Shown here in pieces: positions 1 to 6,007 of a DNA stretch of 7,285 nt. A program made the translations under genes and the position numbers. Source of the stretch: an uncultured Collinsella sp. (lineage in GTDB: Bacteria; Actinomycetota; Coriobacteriia; Coriobacteriales; Coriobacteriaceae); the NCBI GenBank assembly GCA_900552395.1, contig URZJ01000085.1, positions 1-7,285 on the forward strand, read 5' to 3'. Below the pieces are notes generated by a model. It did not search any database. It had not been told where the DNA came from and saw only the letters and a program-made list of their open reading frames with translations. Position 1 is the stretch's first letter. The number at the start of each line of letters is the position of its first letter.

Positions 1-1243
1 CGAGCACGCCGCGCGTGGCATGGACGGAAGCTTTGCCATCGATGATCTTCTCGACAACCTCGGTGAGCTGGTCGCCCAGGAAGATGGACATAATCGCCGG
101 AGGAGCCTCGTTGGCGCCCAGACGATGATCGTTGCCGGCCGAGGCGACGGAAGCGCGCAGGAGCTCCTGATAGTTATCGACGGCCTCGATCACCGCGGTG
201 AGGAAGACGATGAACTGCAGGTTGTCGAGCGGGGTGTCGCCCGGATCGAGCAGGTTCTCGGACTCGGTGCCAAGCGACCAGTTGTTGTGCTTGCCCGAAC
301 CATTGATGCCCTCGAACGGCTTCTCGTGCAGCAGGCAGACCAGGTCATGGCGGGAAGCGATAAGCTTCATCTTCTCCATCATGACCAGGTTCTGGTCGAT
401 GGCCTCGTTGACCTCGCCATAGACGGGGGCGAGCTCATGCTGGCAGGGAGCAACCTCGTTGTGCTTGGTCTTGGCGGGAATGCCGAGCGCCCACAGCTCG
501 TTGTCCAGGTCCTTCATATAGGACGAGACGGTGGGACGGATTGCGCCAAAGTAGTGTTCCTCGAGCTCCTGGCCCTTGCAGGGAGCGGCGCCAAAGAGCG
601 TGCGGCCGGTGATGACCAGGTCCTTGCGCTTGCGGTAGGCGTCCTTCTTGATCAGGAAGTACTCCTGCTCGTCGCCCACGGAAGGAACGACCTTCTTTGG
701 CGTCTTGCCGAACAGCGCCAAAACGCGCTTGGACTCACGCGAGAGCGCGGTCATGGAGCGCAGCAGCGGGGTCTTCTTGTCCAGGGCCTCACCCGTGTAG
801 GAGCAGAAAGCCGTGGGGATGCACAGGACATCGTCCTTGATAAAGGCAGGGCTAGTGGGATCCCAGGCGGTGTAGCCACGGGCCTCGAAGGTGGCGCGAA
901 GGCCGCCGTTGGGGAAGCTGGAGGCGTCCGGCTCGCCCTGGATGAGGTTCTTGCCCGTAAACTTGGTGATGGCGGTGCCGTCGTGGTTAGGCTCGAGGAA
1001 GCTGTCGTGCTTCTCGGAAGTGATGCCCGAAAGCGGCTGGAACCAGTGCGCGTAGTGCGTGGCGCCCTTGGAGATGGCCCATACCTTCATGGCGTGAGCG
1101 ACGGCGTTGGCCACATCCAGGTCGAGGGGTTCACCGTCCTCGAGGGTTGCAGCAAGGCGCTTCCAAATGTCCTTGGGGAGGTAGTCCTTCATGACTTCCT
1201 CAGAGAACACCATGGTCCCGAAGCGGTCAGTAAGTTCGGCCAT
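1..1243 (-). CDS. glnN: Glutamine synthetase type III, N-terminal part (cut by window edge)
   Basis: Makes glutamine from glutamate, ammonia and ATP in the cytoplasm. The minus-strand frame is open from the ATG at 1243-1241 to position 1: 414 complete codons, beginning MAELTDRFGTMVFSEE. Type III enzymes are about 700 residues, so roughly the last 40% lies outside. Family blocks seen in order: LPKDIWKRL (22-30); ATHYAHWFQPLSGITSEKHD (61-80); the PNGGLRATFEARGYTAWDP region (111-129); a GDEQEYF metal/substrate block (190-196); KHNEVAPCQHELAPVYGEVN (260-279); NGSGKHNNWS (314-323), a GS active-site segment; and RLGANEAPPAIMSIFLGDQL (374-392), diagnostic of type III rather than GlnA type I/II. A Shine-Dalgarno AAGGGAG (plus-strand 1250-1256) sits 6 bases before the ATG and fixes the start. 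It is divergent from metF. The family call is very secure; the gene is visibly intact up to the edge. Confidence 0.96.
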   Translation of the reverse strand, partial: MAELTDRFGTMVFSEEVMKDYLPKDIWKRLAATLEDGEPLDLDVANAVAHAMKVWAISKGATHYAHWFQPLSGITSEKHDSFLEPNHDGTAITKFTGKNLIQGEPDASSFPNGGLRATFEARGYTAWDPTSPAFIKDDVLCIPTAFCSYTGEALDKKTPLLRSMTALSRESKRVLALFGKTPKKVVPSVGDEQEYFLIKKDAYRKRKDLVITGRTLFGAAPCKGQELEEHYFGAIRPTVSSYMKDLDNELWALGIPAKTKHNEVAPCQHELAPVYGEVNEAIDQNLVMMEKMKLIASRHDLVCLLHEKPFEGINGSGKHNNWSLGTESENLLDPGDTPLDNLQFIVFLTAVIEAVDNYQELLRASVASAGNDHRLGANEAPPAIMSIFLGDQLTEVVEKIIDGKASVHATRGVL

Positions 1244-1264
1244 ACGGAACTCCCTTCGTATCGG

Positions 1265-1283
1265 CACCGCGTGAGAAGCGGTG
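1265..1283 (-). other. Hairpin in the glnN 5' leader
   Basis: CACCGC (1265-1270) and GCGGTG (1278-1283) are a perfect 6-bp inverted repeat with a 7-base loop. It ends about 20 bases before the glnN start codon and just upstream of its Shine-Dalgarno. It would fold in the mRNA leader if transcription starts upstream as proposed. No U-run follows, so it is not a terminator. A role in translation or mRNA stability is only inference. Confidence 0.45.
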
Positions 1284-1297
1284 TTGATTACTAACGA

Positions 1298-1319
1298 ACG
1301 AGCCATAGATTAGGCTCGT
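1298..1319. repeat. 7-bp inverted repeat ACGAGCC-N8-GGCTCGT
   Basis: ACGAGCC (1298-1304) pairs perfectly with GGCTCGT (1313-1319) around an 8-base AT-rich centre. On the glnN strand the centre reads TAATCTAT and could be either an RNA hairpin loop or a -10-like element flanked by operator arms. It lies 55-76 bases upstream of the glnN ATG. The function is unknown; the repeat itself is directly visible. Confidence 0.5.
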
Positions 1320-1328
1320 CGTGTTTCC

Positions 1329-1349
1329 GCAACATTACCGTTATGTTGC
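1329..1349. promoter_or_regulatory. Palindrome GCAACAT-N7-ATGTTGC, candidate glnN operator
   Basis: GCAACAT (1329-1335) and ATGTTGC (1343-1349) are perfect 7-bp arms around seven bases, 21 bp in total, the size of a typical dimeric repressor site. It overlaps the -10 of the proposed glnN promoter, a classic repressor position. On the glnN strand the segment also contains GTAAT-N6-GAAAC, loosely like half of an actinobacterial GlnR box (GTnAC-N6-GAAAC), but the full four-site spacing is absent. Nitrogen-responsive control is therefore a guess from context. Confidence 0.4.
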
Positions 1350-1367
1350 TGTCACGAAACCAATCAA
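1340..1367 (-). promoter_or_regulatory. Candidate glnN promoter
   Basis: Read on the minus strand, TTGATT (1367-1362) as -35 and CATAAC (1345-1340) as -10 are separated by 16 bases, each matching the vegetative consensus at four of six positions. Transcription would start near 1333, giving a leader of about 90 bases that carries the two hairpins at 1298-1319 and 1265-1283. It is the best match I can find for glnN, but still weak. An alternative -10, TAATCT (1313-1308), lacks a good -35 at proper spacing. Confidence 0.3.
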
Positions 1368-1384
1368 TGAGGTTACCGCATCGC

Positions 1385-1399
1385 GGCGGCGTTGCCGCC
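1385..1399. repeat. Short GC-rich hairpin GGCGGC-GTT-GCCGCC
   Basis: Perfect 6-bp arms (1385-1390 and 1394-1399) with a 3-base loop. It may extend through a looser outer pairing of GAGG (1369-1372) with CCTC (1399-1402). It sits just upstream of the proposed glnN promoter. No T-run follows on either strand, so it does not look like an intrinsic terminator. Confidence 0.4.
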
Positions 1400-1479
1400 C
1401 TCAACAGCCAATCAACTGTATAAATTGCAGACCTCTCCCCATGGTTTAAGGGTAGTCAATTTGGGATGGGGCTCAATTA

Positions 1480-1505
1480 ACTGGTATTTCGCATCAGATA
1501 CCAGT
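1480..1505. promoter_or_regulatory. Palindrome ACTGGTAT-N10-ATACCAGT, candidate metF-side operator
   Basis: Perfect 8-bp arms (1480-1487 and 1498-1505) around ten bases form the longest exact inverted repeat of the divergent region. A further half-site-like TTGGTATC occurs at 1571-1578, nearer metF. Two arms plus a spaced third copy resemble a cluster of regulator sites, perhaps for the methionine operon. The T content after the right arm (CTTTATA) is too poor for a strong terminator. No known regulator consensus is recognised. Confidence 0.4.
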
Positions 1506-1621
1506 CTTTATAGCCCGTGTCAAAATGAGCCGCTCTGCTATAGGAAATGCCGATAGCAAGGCATCTTTGATTGGTATCCCCCAAATAGTGAGTGAAACTC
1601 CACCGTGGCACAGTGGTGCTG

Positions 1622-1627
1622 TAGAAT
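1622..1627 (+). promoter_or_regulatory. Candidate -10 element for metF
   Basis: TAGAAT matches TATAAT at five of six positions, about 44 bases before the metF ATG, giving a leader of about 35-40 bases. No acceptable -35 exists 16-18 bases upstream (the sequence there is around CTCCACC), so if used it would probably need an activator. An alternative is TATAGG (1539-1544) with an extended TG motif at 1536-1537. Both are weak. Confidence 0.25.
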
Positions 1628-1657
1628 CCTTACAACACATCACACTATTACGTATCT

Positions 1658-1664
1658 AGAGGAG
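1658..1664 (+). promoter_or_regulatory. metF ribosome binding site
   Basis: AGAGGAG lies 6 bases before the ATG at 1671. It decides the start: the same frame is open from a GTG at 1605, but that codon has no Shine-Dalgarno and would add 22 residues unlike any MetF N-terminus. Confidence 0.85.
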
Positions 1665-1670
1665 CACGAT

Positions 1671-2543
1671 ATGCGCGTCGACGAGGTTTTTAAGCAGGCA
1701 GCATCCCAGGGCACTGCACCCGTTTCGTTTGAGATGTTCCCGCCCAAGGGCGAGCTTACCCTCGACACGGCTCACGAAGTGGCAGGCAATCTGTGCAAGC
1801 TTTCGCCGAGCTTTGTCTCGGTCACCTGCTCGGCTGGCGGCTCGGGCAACGGCGCCACCACCGCCCCCATCGCGCATATGATTACGAGCGAATTCGATAC
1901 GCCCTCGGTGGCGCACCTCACCTGTGTGGGCCGTACCCACGCCGATATCGCCGCCAAGATCGATGAGTACCGCACCGCCGGCGTGGAAAACATCCTGGCC
2001 CTGCGTGGCGATCTCCCTGCCGGCGCGACCGAGGACGACAAGCCCGCCTCCGACTACGCCTACGCCCGCGACCTCATCCCCGAGCTCGTCGACGCCGGCT
2101 TTTGCGTGGGTGCCGCAGCCTACCCCGAGGGCCACATTGCCTGCGAGGATCTCAACCTCTCGGTCGAACACCTCAAGCAAAAACAGGACGCCGGCGCGAG
2201 CTTCTTTGTGACGCAGCTCTTCTTTGATAACGAGTGCTTCTATCGTTTTCGCGAGCTTGCCGACAAGGCCGGCATCACCGTGCCCATTACCGCAGGTATC
2301 ATGCCGTTTATGGGCAAGTCGCAGATCAGCCGCATGGTCTTTATGTGCGGCGCGTCACTGCCCTCCCCCGTCATCAAGATTCTCGCCAAGTACGAGAACG
2401 ACCCCGAGAGCCTGCAGGCAGCCGGTGTAGATTATGCCGCCCGTCAGCTTTGCGACCTCAAGGAGCACGGCGCCGACGGTCTGCACCTGTACACTATGAA
2501 TCGTCCTGCAATCGCCGCGACCATTATGGAGCGCCTGGGGTAA
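1671..2543 (+). CDS. metF: 5,10-methylenetetrahydrofolate reductase
   Basis: FAD-dependent cytoplasmic enzyme that reduces 5,10-methylene-THF to 5-methyl-THF, the methyl donor for MetH. The product is 290 residues, the normal size for a bacterial single-domain MetF barrel. Visible motifs: VSFEMFPPKGE (18-28) with E21 at the position of the catalytic glutamate (E28 in E. coli); FVSVTCSAGGSG (48-59); AHLTCVGRT (81-89); NILALRGDLP (107-116) with the flavin-contacting aspartate D114; YPEGH (151-155); TQLFFDN (181-187) with the substrate-binding glutamine Q182; and ITAGIMPF (206-213). No zinc-binding MetV partner gene is adjacent, so the electron donor is open. It is the first gene of the metF / reactivation protein / metH operon, and its stop overlaps the next start by one base (TAATG). 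The start is fixed by AGAGGAG. Confidence 0.96.
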   Translation: MRVDEVFKQAASQGTAPVSFEMFPPKGELTLDTAHEVAGNLCKLSPSFVSVTCSAGGSGNGATTAPIAHMITSEFDTPSVAHLTCVGRTHADIAAKIDEYRTAGVENILALRGDLPAGATEDDKPASDYAYARDLIPELVDAGFCVGAAAYPEGHIACEDLNLSVEHLKQKQDAGASFFVTQLFFDNECFYRFRELADKAGITVPITAGIMPFMGKSQISRMVFMCGASLPSPVIKILAKYENDPESLQAAGVDYAARQLCDLKEHGADGLHLYTMNRPAIAATIMERLG

Positions 2544-3331
2544 TGGAAAAACCGCACATCGATACAACCGCTGTCGAAGTGCCGGCTGACCTTGCGTCGC
2601 CGGCGCTCTACCGTATCGATGATGCCCACCATCCCCGCGTCGACCGTGCCGAAATGTTGCGCTATCTGGGCTACGGCGGTCAGCAGATTGAGCCCGAGCT
2701 GTCGCAGCGTATTGAGCTTGTCGTTGAGCGTCTGGAACTGGACATTGAGCCCCGTGGCGTGCGCCGCGCATTTGCCATCGATGCCATGGGCGTGGACGAG
2801 CAGGGAGAGCCTTGCATTCGCTTGGTCGGCACCAACGTTGAGCTGCGTGGTCGCGATATCTATCGCCATCTCAAAGACGCCCGCTTTGCCGCGCTCATGG
2901 CATGCACACTCGGCATGGACGCAGAGCGTCGTCTGCGCACCACAGGAGCCCAGCAGCCCCTGGAGGGAGCCGTGCTCGACGCCGCATGCTCCGCCTATGT
3001 AGAAGCCGCCGTCGAACAGATGGACCAGCAGGTCAAGGCTGCGGCCGCCGCACACGGACTCGCCGGTAACTGGCGCTTCAGTCCCGGCTACGGCGACTGT
3101 CCGCTTACGGCCCAGCGCTCAATCGTGGCTGTACTCAACGCCACGCGACTCATCGGGCTTACCGTCACACCCACCAGCCTGCTCATGCCCACCAAGAGCG
3201 TGACCGCGGTGATCGGTCTGTTCGACGGCGAGGTCCACGACGCCCAGAGCCGCCCCACCTGCAATATCTGCCGCATGCGCGAGCACTGTCGCTTCCGCGC
3301 CGCCCACACCACCTGCTATTCCAGCCATTAG
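2543..3331 (+). CDS. Stand-alone methionine synthase reactivation (SAM-binding) domain protein
   Basis: A 262-residue protein matching the vitamin B12-dependent methionine synthase activation domain, normally the C-terminal module of MetH. Known role: it binds S-adenosylmethionine and supports reductive remethylation of cob(II)alamin when MetH's cofactor is oxidised. Key evidence is RFSPGYGDCPLTAQRS (178-193), equivalent to the SAM-binding RxxxGY segment of E. coli MetH, followed by LIGLTVTPTSLLMPTKSVTAVIGL (203-226), the conserved end of the fold. The C-terminus has cysteines C240, C243, C249 and C258 (CxxC-x5-C-x8-C), perhaps a metal site. The ATG at 2543 overlaps the metF TAA, implying translational coupling, and no separate Shine-Dalgarno is obvious. 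metH downstream lacks exactly this domain, so the protein very probably acts in trans on it. The same split is known in Thermotoga maritima. No symbol is given because usage varies. Confidence 0.9.
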   Translation: MEKPHIDTTAVEVPADLASPALYRIDDAHHPRVDRAEMLRYLGYGGQQIEPELSQRIELVVERLELDIEPRGVRRAFAIDAMGVDEQGEPCIRLVGTNVELRGRDIYRHLKDARFAALMACTLGMDAERRLRTTGAQQPLEGAVLDAACSAYVEAAVEQMDQQVKAAAAAHGLAGNWRFSPGYGDCPLTAQRSIVAVLNATRLIGLTVTPTSLLMPTKSVTAVIGLFDGEVHDAQSRPTCNICRMREHCRFRAAHTTCYSSH

Positions 3332-3340
3332 GAGCCCTCG

Positions 3341-5899
3341 ATGTTTACTCCGCTTATCACTCATGATTCTGACGGCACTGCATTGGCGGCACCCGTTGAT
3401 GCCGCACGTCGCAACGGTGCCACGTACAAGACGCGCACGATCGACGATCTGCGCATTAAGGACGATCGCCTGCGTGCGGCCATCGAGGGCACGGGGCATC
3501 TGCTGTTCGACGGCGGCATGGGCACCATGCTGCAGGCGGCCGGCATGAAGGCCGGAGCCCTGCCCGAGCTGCTCAACTTTGAGGAGCCCCAGGTCATTAC
3601 CGACATTCAGCGACAGTACGTCGAGGCCGGCTGCGACGTGATCACCGCCAATACCTTTGGCGCCAACGCCCACAAGCTCGACGGTACCGCCACCGTGGCA
3701 GATGTCTTTGCCGCCGCTGTCGCCTGCGCCCGCGCAGCCGGTGCCCACTACGTCGCCGGCGATATCGGCCCCATCGGCGCGCTGCTGCGCCCCTTGGGTA
3801 CCCTCAGCTTCGACGAGGCCTACGACCTCTTTGCCGAGGAGGTGCGCTCTGGCGTCGCCGCGGGTGTGGACCTCTTTATTATCGAGACTATGACCGACCT
3901 GGCCGAGATCAAGGCGGCAGTCCTCGCCTGCCGCGAGAATTCCGACTTGCCCGTCTTTGCCACCATGACCTTTGAGGAAGACGGCCGCACCTTCTTGGGC
4001 ACGAGCCCCGAGGTCGCCGCCATCACCCTCGACGCCATCGGCGCCGACGTTTTGGGCATCAACTGCAGCCAGGGCCCGGCCGAGCTCCGAGGACTCGCCG
4101 CGCGTATGCTCACCGTTACGGACAAGCCCGTTATGGTGCAGGCCAATGCGGGACTGCCCCGCGTGGACGATGACGGCAATACCGTCTTTGATATCCAGGC
4201 ACCCGAATACGCCGAGGCCGTCGCCGGCATGATTGAGGACGGCGTGAGCGTCGTGGGCGGCTGCTGCGGCACCACGCCGGCGCACATGGCCGCCTTGCGC
4301 ACGCTTATCGATAACCACACGCCCAGTCCGCGCCACCGCAAGCCCAGCATGTCGGTCACAAGCGCCCAGACCGTGGTGGACCTCCCCTGCGACGGCCACA
4401 AGATTGCCGTCATCGGCGAGCGCATCAATCCCACCGGCAAAAAGCGCCTGCAGCAGGCCCTGCGCGACGGCGACCTGGACTACGTCGTGAGCCAGGGCAT
4501 CAGCCAGCAGGAGCAGGGCGCCGACATCCTGGACGTCAACGTGGGCCTGCCCGAGATCGACGAGGTCAAGGTCATCCAGCAAGCGACCGAGCAGCTCCAA
4601 GGCTCCACGCTGCTGCCGCTGCAGATCGACTCCACCGACCCCGCAGCCGTCGAGGCCGCCGTGCGCCGCTACGCCGGCAAGCCCATCATCAACTCGGTCA
4701 ATGGCAAGCAGCAGATCATGGATGAGATCTTTCCACTGGTCGCCCACTACGGCACCAACGTCGTCGGCCTTACGCTCGACGAAGGCGGCATCCCCGATAC
4801 CGCCGAGGCTCGCTTCGCCATCGCCGAGCGCATCGTGGCCGAGGCTGCCCGCTACGGCATCGGACCGGACCGCATCCTCATCGACTGCCTGGTCATGACC
4901 GCCTCGACCAACCAGCGCCAGGCCGAGCAGATTCTGCGCGCCATGTCCCTGTGCAAGGAGCGTCTGGGCGTCAAATGCGCGCTTGGCGTGTCGAATATCA
5001 GCTTTGGCCTGCCTGCCCGCCCGTTGCTGGGCTCAGTCTTTTTGGCCGCCGCGTTTGGCGCGGGCCTGGACGCCCCCATCATGAACCCGGGCTCCAAGCG
5101 CTTTATGGATACCGTCTACAGCTATCGCGTCCTGAGCGTTGAGGACGAGGGCTCGACCGGATACATCGAGCGCTATGCCGGCTGGACCGATCCGTACAAG
5201 ATCGCCGCCAACCCGGCAGCAGCTCAGGCCGCATCGACCGACACCGCGCCCGCTGCCGGCACCGCCGGCACCGACGGCAATGACGACCCGATTCGTCGCA
5301 TGGTCGTCTCGGGCCGCAAGGGCGAGATCGCTGCCGAGACCGAGCGTCTGCTGGCAGACCACGACGCCATGGACCTCATCAACAATCACTTTATCCCCGC
5401 CCTCGACGAGGTGGGCGTCCTCTTTGACCAGGGCAAGTTCTTCTTGCCGCAGCTCATGGCCTCGGCCGAGGCCGCGCGCGTGGGCTTCGACACCATCAAG
5501 CGCCTGATGCCCGCCGGTGAGATCGCCGACAAGGGCAAGATCTGCGTGGCCACCGTCAAGGGCGACATCCACGATATTGGCAAGAACATCGTCAAAATGC
5601 TGCTCGACAACTACGGCTACACCGTCTTTGACCTGGGCCGCGATGTCGATCCGCAGGAGGTACTCAAGACCGTCAAGGAGCGCGATATCAAACTCGTCGG
5701 CCTCTCGGCGCTTATGACGACCACCGTCGTCGCCATGGAGGAGACCATCAAGCTGCTCCATGCCGAGGTGCCGGGCGTCAAGATCATCGTGGGCGGCGCC
5801 GTGCTCACCCCCGAATACGCCAAGCAGATCGGCGCGGACTACTACGCCAAGGATGCCGCCGAAAGCGCGCGCATTGCCGAAGAGGTCTTTGGGCAGTAA
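3341..5899 (+). CDS. metH: Cobalamin-dependent methionine synthase without reactivation domain
   Basis: Transfers methyl from 5-methyl-THF through cobalamin to homocysteine, making methionine in the cytoplasm. The 852 residues contain three modules. First, a homocysteine-binding barrel (about 52-325) with LFDGGMGTML (55-64) and the zinc ligands C242 (GINCSQGP) and C308/C309 (GGCCGTTP). Second, a pterin-binding barrel (about 353-615) with IGERINPTG (358-366), LDVNVG and NSVNGK. Third, after an Ala/Thr-rich linker (about 624-648), the B12 cap helices and Rossmann domain (650-850) with D742-x-H744-xx-G747, H744 being the cobalt-ligating histidine. It stops there, whereas E. coli MetH is 1227 residues; the missing SAM module is encoded just upstream. 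AGGAG (3330-3334) is 6 bases before the ATG. About 50 residues precede the first barrel, longer than usual. All catalytic residues are present, so it looks functional. Confidence 0.96.
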   Translation: MFTPLITHDSDGTALAAPVDAARRNGATYKTRTIDDLRIKDDRLRAAIEGTGHLLFDGGMGTMLQAAGMKAGALPELLNFEEPQVITDIQRQYVEAGCDVITANTFGANAHKLDGTATVADVFAAAVACARAAGAHYVAGDIGPIGALLRPLGTLSFDEAYDLFAEEVRSGVAAGVDLFIIETMTDLAEIKAAVLACRENSDLPVFATMTFEEDGRTFLGTSPEVAAITLDAIGADVLGINCSQGPAELRGLAARMLTVTDKPVMVQANAGLPRVDDDGNTVFDIQAPEYAEAVAGMIEDGVSVVGGCCGTTPAHMAALRTLIDNHTPSPRHRKPSMSVTSAQTVVDLPCDGHKIAVIGERINPTGKKRLQQALRDGDLDYVVSQGISQQEQGADILDVNVGLPEIDEVKVIQQATEQLQGSTLLPLQIDSTDPAAVEAAVRRYAGKPIINSVNGKQQIMDEIFPLVAHYGTNVVGLTLDEGGIPDTAEARFAIAERIVAEAARYGIGPDRILIDCLVMTASTNQRQAEQILRAMSLCKERLGVKCALGVSNISFGLPARPLLGSVFLAAAFGAGLDAPIMNPGSKRFMDTVYSYRVLSVEDEGSTGYIERYAGWTDPYKIAANPAAAQAASTDTAPAAGTAGTDGNDDPIRRMVVSGRKGEIAAETERLLADHDAMDLINNHFIPALDEVGVLFDQGKFFLPQLMASAEAARVGFDTIKRLMPAGEIADKGKICVATVKGDIHDIGKNIVKMLLDNYGYTVFDLGRDVDPQEVLKTVKERDIKLVGLSALMTTTVVAMEETIKLLHAEVPGVKIIVGGAVLTPEYAKQIGADYYAKDAAESARIAEEVFGQ

Positions 5900-5924
5900 C
5901 ACAACGGAAACAACCGAGCACCAA

Positions 5925-5962
5925 AACGTGCCGCATGCGCCACTTGGCACGTGCGGCACGTT
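5925..5962. repeat. Long imperfect palindrome between metH and the UPF0210 gene
   Basis: AACGTGCCGCA (5925-5935) pairs perfectly with TGCGGCACGTT (5952-5962). Inside, GCC (5939-5941) and GGC (5946-5948) close a 4-base loop ACTT after one mismatch, giving a stem of about 15 pairs. GGCACG also occurs twice (5946-5951, 5955-5960), so other foldings exist. It starts 26 bases after the metH stop, where a terminator is expected, but the plus-strand tail (AGAATAG) is not U-rich. On the minus strand the stem is followed by TTTT counting the arm's own last bases. It could be an atypical terminator, an operator, or a copy of a dispersed repeat. Confidence 0.6.
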
Positions 5963-5972
5963 AGAATAGAAA
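5944..5972 (+). promoter_or_regulatory. Probable promoter of the UPF0210 gene
   Basis: TTGGCA (5944-5949) matches the -35 consensus at five of six positions, and TAGAAA (5967-5972) matches the -10 at four of six, with ideal 17-base spacing. Transcription would begin near 5979, leaving a leader of about 29 bases. The -35 begins in the loop and runs into the right half of the palindrome at 5925-5962, so binding of a protein to the palindrome would block the promoter. Confidence 0.4.
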
Positions 5973-5995
5973 AGACTATGCTCGTTTTGGCAGAT

Positions 5996-6000
5996 AGGAG
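5996..6000 (+). promoter_or_regulatory. Ribosome binding site of the UPF0210 gene
   Basis: AGGAG, 7 bases before the ATG at 6008. It favours that start over an in-frame ATG at 5978, which has no good Shine-Dalgarno, lies at the predicted transcription start, and would add ten residues (MLVLADRSAR) not expected in the family. Confidence 0.75.
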
Positions 6001-6007
6001 CGCAAGG

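Larger units (their letters stand above)
1244..1670. other. Divergent glnN/metF intergenic region
   Basis: This 427-base gap without a gene is visibly richer in A/T than the coding sequence around it. It holds several short perfect inverted repeats (1265-1283, 1298-1319, 1329-1349, 1385-1399, 1480-1505; also CCCCAT at 1437-1442 with ATGGGG at 1466-1471) and weak promoter candidates for both genes. I looked for and did not find a SAM riboswitch, cobalamin riboswitch, T-box, tRNA or credible small ORF. Which repeats are operators, RNA hairpins or chance cannot be decided from sequence alone. Confidence 0.8.

Noticed and set aside
20..1294. 424-codon plus-strand open frame over glnN
   Set aside because: It is the antisense shadow of glnN, whose minus-strand frame has clear type III glutamine synthetase motifs; the plus translation resembles no protein.
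1336..1376. Full actinobacterial GlnR box upstream of glnN
   Set aside because: GTnAC- and GAAAC-like pieces are present on both strands, but their spacing does not follow the four-site N6 arrangement. Only a loose half-site remains.
1605..1670. GTG start giving a 22-residue longer MetF
   Set aside because: It has no Shine-Dalgarno, would overlap the TAGAAT -10 candidate, and the added residues are not MetF-like. The ATG at 1671 has a strong Shine-Dalgarno.
1400..1670. Possible SAM or cobalamin riboswitch upstream of metF
   Set aside because: I found neither the SAM-I core nor a B12-box-like sequence, nor a terminator hairpin followed by a T-run before the start codon.
2234..2542. 103-codon upstream extension of the reactivation protein frame
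   Set aside because: It lies wholly inside metF in another frame and is unlike the family N-terminus. The ATG at 2543 overlapping the metF stop is the natural start.
3119..4747. 542-codon minus-strand open frame antisense to the end of the reactivation gene and the first half of metH
   Set aside because: The translation is low-complexity (rich in G, A, D, H, V) and matches no family I know. It mirrors the codon bias of the well-supported plus-strand genes.
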